Part shown: piece after piece, positions 51,995-59,869 of the stretch
How the letters are laid out: every line of letters begins with the position of its first letter
How positions within the stretch are numbered: the stretch's first letter is position 1
Assembly (NCBI GenBank): GCA_963847145.1
Contig: CAWJYN010000004.1
Location: 620,001-684,000, forward strand
Direction of reading: 5' to 3'
Length of the DNA: 64,000 nucleotides
From: JABFRJ01 sp963847145
GTDB taxonomy: Bacteria; Pseudomonadota; Alphaproteobacteria; Rhizobiales; Hyphomicrobiaceae
Program-made: the position numbers and the translations under genes
The notes under the pieces: model-generated
Database searches by the model: none
The model's input: the letters and a program-made list of their open reading frames with translations, nothing else
Told to the model about the DNA's origin: nothing

Positions 51995-53700
51995 TCAAAC
52001 TTCTTCAGTTACTTTCTCCACCTTCGTGCGTTGCTTTGGTGGCCCATAGAGCGCTTCCTTGAAGGGCGCGGCACCGAGCCGCCGATAGGCCACCAGGAAC
52101 GTCTCGCTTTGCGCAACCCGCGCGCGCGTATACACGCCGATGATCTTTTCGATCACATCGGGCACCTCTTCGGCCGGGAAGCTCGGACCCAATATGGCGC
52201 CGATGTCGGCGTCGTCCTTGGGGCTGCCGCCAAGCGTGATCTGGTAGTGCTCGGTGCCCTTCTTGTCGACGCCAAGAATGCCGATGTTGCCGAGTGATGA
52301 TGGCCGCAGGCGTTGATGCAGCCGGAGATGTTGAGCCGCAGCGGGCCGATGTCTTCGGCCTTGGCCGGATCAGCAAAGCGCAACGCAATTGCCTGCGATA
52401 CCGGTATCGAGCGGGCGTTGGCCAGGCTGCAGTAGTCGAGGCCGGGGCAGGCGATGATGTCGGTGATCAGTTCGGTGTTGGCGCTCTGCAAACCGGCGGC
52501 GACGAGGGCGTCGTATACGGCCGGCAGATCGGTCAGCGCCACGATCGGCAGCACGAGGTTCTGCTGATAGGTGACGCGGATTTCGTCATGGCCGAAGCGC
52601 TCGGCCAGCGCCGCGACGGCGTCCATCTGGTCGCTCGATGCATCGCCGGGAATTTGGCCCGGTGTTTTCAGCGAGATGTTGACGATGCGATAGCCAGTAG
52701 TTTTGTGCGCAAGCACGTTGGTGCGCAGCCACCGCGCAAAGCCTTCGTCGGAAACGCGGCGGGTGGTAACGGCAATGTCGTTGTTCTTGCGCGCGGGCAG
52801 CGCTTTCGGCTTAAAGTATAAGGCGATACGGGCGTATTCCTCTACCGGCAGATCAATAGAGGGCTTCTCGATTTTTGCCCACTCCGCATTCACCTGGCGG
52901 CGGAACTCGTCGATGCCGAGCGCATTGACCAGGATCTTGATGCGCGCCTTGTAGAGGTTGTCGCGGCGGCCATGTAGATTGTAGACGCGCATGGCGGCTT
53001 CGAGATAGCTCAGCAGATGCTCGCGCGGCAGGAATGCGTTGAGCGGCAAGGCGACATAGGGCGTGCGGCCCTGGCCACCGCCGGCGTAAATAGCGAAGCC
53101 GGTTTTTCCGGCGTGCGGCCCACGGCCTTTGACGATGCGGATGCCGATGTCGTGGAAGGCGATGGCGGCGCGGTCTTCGGCAGCACCCGTGATGGCGATC
53201 TTGAATTTGCGCGGCAAAAACAGGAATTCCGGATGGATGGTCGACCACTGGCGGATCACCTCGGCCCACACGCGCGGATCCTCTATCTCGTCAGGCGCGA
53301 CCCCGGCGTAAGGATCGGACGTGGTGTTGCGAATGCAGTTGCCGCTGGTCTGGATGGCGTGCATTTCGACTTCGGCGAGCGCTGCCAGCATATCCGGTGC
53401 ATCGTCGAGCTTGGTCCAGTTGAGCTGGATGTTCTGCCGCGTTGTGAAATGGCCGAGGCCTTTGTCCCATTTGCGCGCAATGAAGGCGAGCTGGCGCAAC
53501 TGCCGCGCGGACAGCACGCCATAGGGAATAGCGATGCGCAGCATGTAGGCATGGAGCTGCAAGTAGAGCCCGTTTTGCAGCCGCAGGGGTTTGAATTGAT
53601 CTTCGGTCAGGTCGCCAGCGAGGCGGCGCTGCACCTGGTCGCGAAACTGCGCGGTGCGCGAGGCGACAAAGGCATGGTCGAATTCATCGTAACGGTACAT
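51995..53700 (-). pseudogene. Assimilatory nitrite/sulfite reductase (siroheme) with single-base frameshift
   Basis: Ferredoxin-type siroheme [4Fe-4S] reductase, 568 residues once one base is restored. The start at 53700 (MYRYDEFDHAFVASR) has CAGGAG upstream. Two ferrite-like/SiR repeats follow: FTTRQNIQLNWTKLDD, TSGNCIRNTTSDPYAGV, FLPRKFKIAITGA. The cluster/siroheme ligands are in TDIIACPGLDYCSLA and NISGCINACGHHH. Immediately after HHH the frame breaks: minus-strand CATCATCACTCGGC should be CATCATCACCTCGGC, i.e. one C missing near 52293. In the corrected frame HHHLGNIGILGVDKKGTEHY runs on to the intact end KVEKVTEEV at 51995. The broken frame stops at 52153. Truncation before the C-terminal lobe would likely inactivate the enzyme unless this is a sequencing error. 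Confidence 0.88.
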
Positions 53701-53719
53701 GAGCGGCGGCTCCTGGAAT

Positions 53720-54001
53720 TCAAACAGATGGCCCGCGCGCGGCGCGGATGCGTTCTTTGACCGATGTCGGTGCAGGCGCACCCGCGGAGGTGTCCACGTC
53801 CATTTCGTAAACGCCGACGACGTGCTGGGTGGCGACCGCGCGGGCGGCGATGGCATGTAACGCCTCCAACTCGGTCACATCGAGGGCGACACGGGCGCGT
53901 GCCAGATCGGGCACCCAATCCTCGTTGGCCGCCAGATAGACAACATCACCGGCGCGCAGGCGGTTGGCGGTCAGCACCTGCGGTGCAAAGGCTTTAGACA
54001 T
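53720..54001 (-). CDS. DUF2849 protein of the sulfite-reduction cluster
   Basis: 93-residue protein: AFAPQVLTANRLRAGDVVYLAANEDWVPDLARARVAL is typical of DUF2849, which is encoded between cysG and the siroheme reductase in many alphaproteobacteria. Role unknown; a small accessory factor is likely. Its ATG overlaps the cysG end by 8 bases, and the reductase start follows after 19 bases, so all three are cotranslated. Confidence 0.88.
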   Translation of the reverse strand: MSKAFAPQVLTANRLRAGDVVYLAANEDWVPDLARARVALDVTELEALHAIAARAVATQHVVGVYEMDVDTSAGAPAPTSVKERIRAARGPSV

Positions 54002-55436
54002 GAGCTAGATCCTTGGCAGCGCGGACGTGTGTCTCGGCGGCGATGTGGGTGATAGCACCCGCTGCGCCGAGGCTGGCGACTTCGCCAACGATCAGCACGG
54101 CGGCTTGCTTGAGGCCAAGGCGTTCCGGCGTGACTGCGAGCACATCGAGCGTGGTGGCAACGCGCCGTTCGGACGCATGGCTCGCCTGTTCAACCGCAAT
54201 CACGGGTGTGGCCGGCGACCAGCCGGCATCGAGCAGCATGGTGGCAAGGGCACCAGAGGTCGAGACTGCCATGTAAACGGCGAGCGTTGCGCGGGCGTTG
54301 GCGAGGGCGCGGAAGTCGACTTGATCGAAGTCAGCGCTGCCGTCGCCGGCGCGATGGCCCGACAAGAACGTGACCGAACGTGCGAGATCGCGATGCGTCA
54401 GCGGGATCTGCAACGAGGCGGAGGCAGCCATCGCGGCAGTAATACCAGGGACAACGTCTACCGCGATACCGGACGCGCGCAGGATATCGATTTCCTCGGC
54501 CCCGCGGCCGAACATGAAGGGATCGCCGCCTTTGAGGCGGACGACGGTTTTGCCTTGGCGCGCGTAGTGGACGATCAGTTCGTTGATTTCAGCCTGCGTG
54601 CGCGAGTGGCGGCCTTTGGCTTTGCCGACGGAGATGACTTCGGCCTCGCGGCGCGCGTGGGCGAGGACCGCAGGGCTAGCGAGATAGTCGTGCAGGATGA
54701 CGTCGGCGTCTTTAAGCGCGCGGACCGCTTTGAGCGTGAGCAGATCAGGGTCGCCGGGGCCGGCACCGACGAGAAGCACGCGGCCGGGCTTGCCGGTGGT
54801 ATCTTCGACGCCATCGAGTTCGCGTTCTATGAGCGTGCGGCCGCTGCCTTCGTCGCCGTCGAGAATGGCCTGCGCGGGCGCGCCGCCGAAAATGGCCTCC
54901 CAGAAGGCGCGGCGGCGGGCCCCTTGCGGCAGCTTCGCGCTGATCGCTTCTCGGTAATCGCGCGCCATGTCGGCGAGACGGCCGAGGCGGGGATGCAGTA
55001 CCTGTTCGAGCTGGGCGCGAATGCGGGTGGCGAGAATGGGCGCTGCGCCGTCGGTGCCGATGGCGATGGTGACCGTGCCGCGATCCACAATGGCGCCGAG
55101 GGCGAAAGTGGACAGCAACGGGCGGTCGGGCACGTTAGCTGGTACGCCAAGCGCGCGGGCGAGATTGGAGACGCGGGTGTCTTCGGCATCGTCGCCGGTG
55201 GCCGAGATGACGAGAATGCGGCCGCGGATGTCGGCTTCGGTGGGCGCGTGCGCGAGGTGCTCGATCTGGCCGGCGGCGACGAGGGGGGCGAAGGCGTGGT
55301 CGAGCGAGGCCGCGGTGACCGTGACGACCCGCGCCCGGCTCAGCAGCAGGCGCACCTTGGCAGCAGCCAGCACCGTGCCCCCGTTGATCAGCGGGCGGGC
55401 GGTTTCAAAGTCGAGGAAGATGGGAAAACCACGCAT
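53994..55436 (-). CDS. cysG: Siroheme synthase CysG (multifunctional)
   Basis: 480-residue fused enzyme making siroheme from uroporphyrinogen III. The N-terminal precorrin-2 dehydrogenase/ferrochelatase part (MRGFPIFLDFETARPLINGGTVLAAAKVRLLL, residues 1-220) is followed by uroporphyrinogen-III C-methyltransferase (about 225-470). The latter shows VLLVGAGPGDPDLLTLKAVRAL, HDYLASPAVLAHARREAE, VRLKGGDPFMFGRGAEE and VVPGITAAMAASASLQIPLTHRD. The start at 55436 was chosen from GGAGTGA upstream; the longer frame to 55670 overlaps the ferredoxin gene. In the first part the Rossmann loop GGTVLAAAKV differs from the usual GGGxVAxRK, so dehydrogenase activity is likely but worth checking. Confidence 0.93.
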   Translation of the reverse strand: MRGFPIFLDFETARPLINGGTVLAAAKVRLLLSRARVVTVTAASLDHAFAPLVAAGQIEHLAHAPTEADIRGRILVISATGDDAEDTRVSNLARALGVPANVPDRPLLSTFALGAIVDRGTVTIAIGTDGAAPILATRIRAQLEQVLHPRLGRLADMARDYREAISAKLPQGARRRAFWEAIFGGAPAQAILDGDEGSGRTLIERELDGVEDTTGKPGRVLLVGAGPGDPDLLTLKAVRALKDADVILHDYLASPAVLAHARREAEVISVGKAKGRHSRTQAEINELIVHYARQGKTVVRLKGGDPFMFGRGAEEIDILRASGIAVDVVPGITAAMAASASLQIPLTHRDLARSVTFLSGHRAGDGSADFDQVDFRALANARATLAVYMAVSTSGALATMLLDAGWSPATPVIAVEQASHASERRVATTLDVLAVTPERLGLKQAAVLIVGEVASLGAAGAITHIAAETHVRAAKDLAHV

Positions 55437-55440
55437 GGGG

Positions 55441-55848
55441 TCACTCCGCTGCGTCGAGGGTGGCGGGATGGAGGCTGTCGGGCTGAAGTTCCAGCACCAG
55501 GCCGTCGAGGCTGTTCGTGAACCGAATTTGGCAGGCCAGTCGCGAGCGGTCATCGGCCCATGGGATCTCGTCGAGTTTGTCTTGCTCTTCGTCGTTGGCG
55601 GCCGGCAAGCGGCTGGCCCAGGCGTCGGGCACACGGCAATGGCAGGTGGCGCAGACGCCGGCACCGCCACACTCGGCCTTGATGGGCAGCCCTGCGGCGC
55701 GGATCAACTCCATGGCGTTGAAGCCAGGCGCGGCGTCGATGGCGTGCGTCGCGCCATCGGCAAACCGGACCTCTAGGCCAAGCAGCGGCAGGTCGCCATC
55801 GTCGGGGCCGTCTGCATCGACGTCGGGATTGGCTGCAAGCGTGAGCAT
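55441..55848 (-). CDS. Adrenodoxin-type [2Fe-2S] ferredoxin
   Basis: 135-residue ferredoxin heading the cysG-DUF2849-sulfite reductase set. Four cluster cysteines: C60, C66, C69 and C106 (AECGGAGVCATCHC ... RLACQI), spacing C-x5-C-x2-C-x36-C, the vertebrate/adrenodoxin pattern rather than the plant type. An acidic N-terminal extension of about 20 residues precedes the fold. Position in the operon suggests it donates electrons to the siroheme reductase. A start further downstream is possible. Confidence 0.88.
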   Translation of the reverse strand: MLTLAANPDVDADGPDDGDLPLLGLEVRFADGATHAIDAAPGFNAMELIRAAGLPIKAECGGAGVCATCHCRVPDAWASRLPAANDEEQDKLDEIPWADDRSRLACQIRFTNSLDGLVLELQPDSLHPATLDAAE

Positions 55849-56287
55849 GAGCGGGCGCTAAGTCCAGGGAGGGAATGCGCCATATTATACTAGAAAAAAA
55901 TTCTCTTTAAGAGGGTCTATAGTGAATAAAAATAGGATACCATTCCATCATTGCATAGGGCACAGACCCACCCATTGCGCATTCGTCAAAGGGCGCTGCT
56001 TGCGCGGCTGGCTGCCACACGGGAAAAATTTACTTCGCACCCGCGGGCCGCCGGGGCGCCCTGACTGCGCTAGTTGACGGCCTGGGGCCCAACCCCTCAT
56101 AAGCGGGCAATGACCCGCCATTTCGCTCCCTCTGTGCCGTGTTGTGGCACTTCGACCGAGATTATTTCCAGCTGAACCCCAGTTGGCGCGCGCGTCCTCC
56201 TGTCTTTCGTCCGGACACGCCCCGCTAGCTGGCGACGGGACCCGCGTTCCGTTTGTCCACACCGTGTCTGCCTGAAAGTCCGTCCTG
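55849..56287. other. Divergent control region, sulfite operon / cysS
   Basis: 439 bases between divergent genes. The half next to the ferredoxin gene is strikingly AT-rich and holds a -10-like TATAAT on the minus strand (55884-55889, listed separately). The half next to cysS has two small hairpins (GCGGG/CCCGC near 56101 and GTGCC/GGCAC near 56142). No gene is supported. Confidence 0.45.
55884..55889 (-). promoter_or_regulatory. Candidate sigma-70 -10 box for the sulfite-reduction operon
   Basis: Perfect TATAAT on the minus strand, 36 bases before the ferredoxin start. The expected -35 position (55907-55912) is a poor match to TTGACA, so activation by a CysB-like regulator binding the AT-rich upstream stretch is plausible. 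Confidence 0.35.
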
Positions 56288-57715
56288 ATGACCGCTTCCC
56301 TTTCGCTCTACAACACGCTGACCCGTCAGAAGGCGCCGTTCCAGCCGATCGATGCCAAAAACGTCCGCATGTACGTGTGCGGCCCCACGGTCTATGACCT
56401 CGCCCACATCGGCAACGCACGGCCCGTCATTGTCTTCGACGTGCTGTTCCGACTGTTGCGTCATGTCTATGGTGACGCTCACGTCACATACGCGCGCAAC
56501 ATTACCGACGTGGACGACAAGATCAACGCGCGCGCCGCAGAGCGCTTCAAAGATCTTGCCCCCGTCGCCGCTATTCGCAAACTGACCGAAGAGACCACCG
56601 CGCAGTTTCATACCGACATCGCAGCACTTGGCGTGTTGCAGCCAACTGTCGAGCCGCGTGCCACTGATCACGTCGCCGAGATGGCGACGCTCTGCGACAC
56701 GTTGATCGCCAAGGGCCACGCCTACGTCGCCGCCAACCACGTCATCTTTGACGCCACGTCGATGAAGGATTATGGCCGCCTCGCCAACCGCTCGCTCGAC
56801 GAGATGGAGGCCGGCGCACGCGTCGAGGTCGCGCCTTATAAGAAGGGCTCAACCGACTTCGTGCTCTGGAAGCCATCGACACCAGATCAGCCCGGCTGGC
56901 CCTCGCCGGGCGGCATCAAGGGCCCCGGCCGCCCCGGCTGGCACATCGAGTGCTCGGCGATGGCGGAAAAGCACCTGGGCCAGGTGTTCGACATCCACGG
57001 CGGCGGCATCGATCTCGCATTCCCCCACCACGAGAACGAGATTGCCCAGTCCCGCTGCGCGCACGGCACCGACGTGATGGCGAACGTCTGGATGCACAAC
57101 GGCTTCCTGCAGGTCGAAGGCGAGAAGATGTCGAAGAGCCTCGGTAACTTTTTCTCCATTCAGCAACTGCTGACGACCGACGTGTTCGGCAAACAAGCCT
57201 GGCACGGCCGCGTGCTGCGCTTCGCCATGCTGGCGACGCACTATCGCCAGCCGATTGATTGGACAGTCGATCGCCTCACGCAGGCCAAGCACACGCTGCA
57301 AGAGTTCGCAGAATTGGTGTCGGGCGCGGCTGATGGTGCCGCACCGAACCCGGAAGTCATCGGGGCCTTGGCCGACGATCTCAACACCCCGAGCGCGATC
57401 TCGATCCTGCATGGATTAGCCAAGAGCGCGAAGCGCGGCGACGCCGCTAAGGCCGCCGAGCTGCGCGCAACGCTGATGTTCCTCGGTGTCTATGGCGGCG
57501 AGACAGCGGCAGGGCTGTCGCTCCAGCAGCACGCCAACGTGGATGCCGCCAAGGTGCGCGAACTCATCGCCGCCCGCCTTGAAGCCCGTCGCGCCAAAGA
57601 CTTCAAAGCCTCCGACCGCATCCGCGACGAACTCTCAGCCCTTGCCATCGCCCTCAAAGATACCAAAGACCCAAAGACCGGCGAGATCGTCACGACATGG
57701 GAGTATAAGCGGTGA
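56288..57715 (+). CDS. cysS: Cysteinyl-tRNA synthetase
   Basis: 475-residue class I aminoacyl-tRNA synthetase charging tRNA-Cys. MYVCGPTVYDLAHIGNARP carries the first zinc cysteine and the HIGN variant of HIGH; the KMSKS loop is intact (GEKMSKSLGNFFSI); zinc ligands also appear in WHIECSAMAEKHLGQVFDIHGGGIDLAFPHHENE. The C-terminal anticodon-binding helices end in LKDTKDPKTGEIVTTWEYKR. The stop overlaps the GTG start of the GFA gene by 4 bases. Confidence 0.97.
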   Translation: MTASLSLYNTLTRQKAPFQPIDAKNVRMYVCGPTVYDLAHIGNARPVIVFDVLFRLLRHVYGDAHVTYARNITDVDDKINARAAERFKDLAPVAAIRKLTEETTAQFHTDIAALGVLQPTVEPRATDHVAEMATLCDTLIAKGHAYVAANHVIFDATSMKDYGRLANRSLDEMEAGARVEVAPYKKGSTDFVLWKPSTPDQPGWPSPGGIKGPGRPGWHIECSAMAEKHLGQVFDIHGGGIDLAFPHHENEIAQSRCAHGTDVMANVWMHNGFLQVEGEKMSKSLGNFFSIQQLLTTDVFGKQAWHGRVLRFAMLATHYRQPIDWTVDRLTQAKHTLQEFAELVSGAADGAAPNPEVIGALADDLNTPSAISILHGLAKSAKRGDAAKAAELRATLMFLGVYGGETAAGLSLQQHANVDAAKVRELIAARLEARRAKDFKASDRIRDELSALAIALKDTKDPKTGEIVTTWEYKR

Positions 57716-58191
57716 GCACAGCTAAATCCTACATCGGCGGCTGCCAGTGCGGTGCGATCAGGTTCAAGGTCGGCAAACTTGGCCGGCCATCGATTTGTCA
57801 TTGCCGCATGTGCCAGAAGGCCAGTGGGAGTGTCGGCGGCGTGTTTGTCGTCGGGCAAGAATTTGCCGTCACCCGCGGCGCACTCAGTCACTTTCGCAGC
57901 TCAAACAAAGTGCGCCGTGGGTTTTGCGCCGCCTGTGGCACGCCGCTGACGTTCGAGATGGACGCCGGTGGTGTTGATGTCTCGATCGCCGCTTTTGACC
58001 GCGCCGCCGAGATTGCGCCCGACATCCAATACGCAACTGAAGACCGGCTGCCCTGGTTCACAGCGCTATCGAGCTTGCGCACCCGTACGCCCGATGAAAC
58101 AGCCAAGGCCGCTGCACATTACGATGGCATTGTCTCATATCAGCATCCCGATCATGAGACGGATGTGTGGCCAATGAAGAACCACCCATGA
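57712..58191 (+). CDS. GFA-family zinc-binding protein
   Basis: 159-residue protein of the glutathione-dependent formaldehyde-activating (GFA/CENP-V) fold, from a GTG overlapping the cysS stop. Zinc sites are GGCQCGAI, SICHCRMCQKASG and FCAACGTPLTFE. Most homologues are not true formaldehyde-activating enzymes, so the catalytic role is open. Its end overlaps the cimA start by 4 bases (ATGA), giving a coupled cysS-GFA-cimA row. Confidence 0.9.
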   Translation: MSTAKSYIGGCQCGAIRFKVGKLGRPSICHCRMCQKASGSVGGVFVVGQEFAVTRGALSHFRSSNKVRRGFCAACGTPLTFEMDAGGVDVSIAAFDRAAEIAPDIQYATEDRLPWFTALSSLRTRTPDETAKAAAHYDGIVSYQHPDHETDVWPMKNHP

Positions 58192-59846
58192 CCACTGCCC
58201 CCAGAGCCACCCGCGAACGCCTCTACCTCTTCGACACCACGTTGCGCGATGGGGCGCAGACGACAGGGGTAGACTTTTCTGTCGACGACAAGCGGCGGAT
58301 CGCGAAAATCCTGGCGGATCTGGGCGTCGACTATGTGGAGGGCGGCTATCCAGGTGCGAACGCCACCGACACCGAGTTCTTGGCCACCAATCCGTTTGCG
58401 AGCGACGCACCGGGCGCGCGCTCGCCGCCACGGTTCACAGCCTTCGGGATGACCAAACGGGCCGGGCGTTCGACGTCGAATGACCCTGGATTCCAGGCCA
58501 TTCTCCAGTCAGACACAGACGCGGTATGCCTGGTGGCAAAGGCGTGGGACTATCACGTGCGCGTCGCACTGGGGATCAGCAATGATGAGAACGTAGCGGG
58601 GATTGTAGAGTCGGTGGCGGCCGTGCGCGCCTCCCGGAACCGCGAGGCCATGATCGACTGCGAGCACTTCTTCGACGGCTTTAAAGCTAACCGGGCCTAT
58701 GCGCTGGAATGTGCCAAAGCTGCCCATAGCAGCGGCGCGCGCTGGGTGGTGTTGTGCGACACCAACGGCGGGACATTGCCGCATGAGATTTCGGAGATCG
58801 TCATGGCTGTCGCTCAAGTCGTGCCAGGCAGTCACCTCGGTATCCATACGCACAACGACACTGAGAACGCCGTTGCCAACACGCTGGCGGCAGTCCGCGC
58901 CGGGTGCCGGCAAATCCAGGGCACGTTGAATGGTCTTGGCGAGCGCTGTGGGAATGCCAATCTCACGTCCATCATTCCAACGCTGCTGCTAAAGACTGAG
59001 TTTGCCGAGCGCTTTGAGACGCGCGTGACGCCCGCGAGCCTTGCTGGTCTGGTGCGCGCCAGCCGCCTGCTGGACGAGATGCTGAACCGCGCGCCAAGCC
59101 GGCAGGCCCCGTATGTGGGCGATGCCGCGTTTGCGACCAAGGCCGGCATCCACGCGTCGGCCATTCTAAAAGAACCGGAGACCTACGAGCATGTGGCACC
59201 GGAGCTGGTGGGCAATCGCCGCCGCGTGCTGGTCTCGGATCAAGCCGGAAAATCGAACCTTATTTTTGAACTTGAGCGGCTCGGCGTCGACGTGAACCGC
59301 GCTGATCCGCGCATTGCAACTTTGCTCGACGAAGTAAAGTCGCGCGAGGCCGTGGGCTATGCCTACGAGGGCGCCGATGCGTCGTTTGAGCTGCTGGCGC
59401 GGCGCTTGCTGGGTGAGGTGCCGCAGTTTTTCCAGGTCGATAGCTTTCGCGTCATCGTGGAGCGGCGTCACAACGCGCTCGGCAAGTTAGTGACGGTGTC
59501 GGAGGCGCAAGTGAAGGTGTTCGTCACGGGCGAACAAGAGCCGCTGTGGTCGGTGGCTGAAGGCAATGGTCCCGTCAATGCTCTCGATGGTGCGTTGCGC
59601 AAAGACCTCGGCCGCTACCAACAGATCATCAAGGATGTGGAGCTGGTCGACTACAAGGTGCGCATCCTGACCGGCGGCACGGAAGCGGTAACGCGTGTGC
59701 TCGTCGAAAGCGTCGACAAGGGGTCTGGTGAGCGCTGGTTCACCGTTGGCGTCTCACCGAACATTGTGGATGCCAGCTTCGAAGCCCTGCTCGACAGCAT
59801 CAATTACAAGCTGCTCAAGGCAGGGGCGGTCGTCAAAGGGAGATGA
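58188..59846 (+). CDS. cimA: (R)-citramalate synthase
   Basis: 552-residue enzyme condensing pyruvate and acetyl-CoA to citramalate, feeding isoleucine synthesis without threonine. The barrel begins LYLFDTTLRDGAQTTGVDFSVDDK (metal Asp, catalytic Arg); HTHNDTENAVAN supplies the metal histidines; GTLNGLGERCGNANL is the diagnostic loop. The C-terminal LeuA dimer/regulatory domain (about 400-552) suggests feedback by isoleucine. The length and TTLRDGAQTTGV pattern fit CimA rather than 2-isopropylmalate synthase. The start at 58188 overlaps the GFA stop; an in-frame start at 58167 is less likely. Confidence 0.92.
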   Translation: MTTAPRATRERLYLFDTTLRDGAQTTGVDFSVDDKRRIAKILADLGVDYVEGGYPGANATDTEFLATNPFASDAPGARSPPRFTAFGMTKRAGRSTSNDPGFQAILQSDTDAVCLVAKAWDYHVRVALGISNDENVAGIVESVAAVRASRNREAMIDCEHFFDGFKANRAYALECAKAAHSSGARWVVLCDTNGGTLPHEISEIVMAVAQVVPGSHLGIHTHNDTENAVANTLAAVRAGCRQIQGTLNGLGERCGNANLTSIIPTLLLKTEFAERFETRVTPASLAGLVRASRLLDEMLNRAPSRQAPYVGDAAFATKAGIHASAILKEPETYEHVAPELVGNRRRVLVSDQAGKSNLIFELERLGVDVNRADPRIATLLDEVKSREAVGYAYEGADASFELLARRLLGEVPQFFQVDSFRVIVERRHNALGKLVTVSEAQVKVFVTGEQEPLWSVAEGNGPVNALDGALRKDLGRYQQIIKDVELVDYKVRILTGGTEAVTRVLVESVDKGSGERWFTVGVSPNIVDASFEALLDSINYKLLKAGAVVKGR

Positions 59847-59869
59847 GCGCGGCTCAGCGCTGGTTGGGC

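Noticed and set aside
54027..55520. 497-codon plus-strand frame opposite cysG
   Set aside because: Antisense shadow of cysG produced by the high GC content; no recognisable motif.
56030..56287. Structured RNA (T-box or leader) before cysS
   Set aside because: Small hairpins exist, but no T-box or specifier features are seen, and T-boxes are not expected in alphaproteobacteria.
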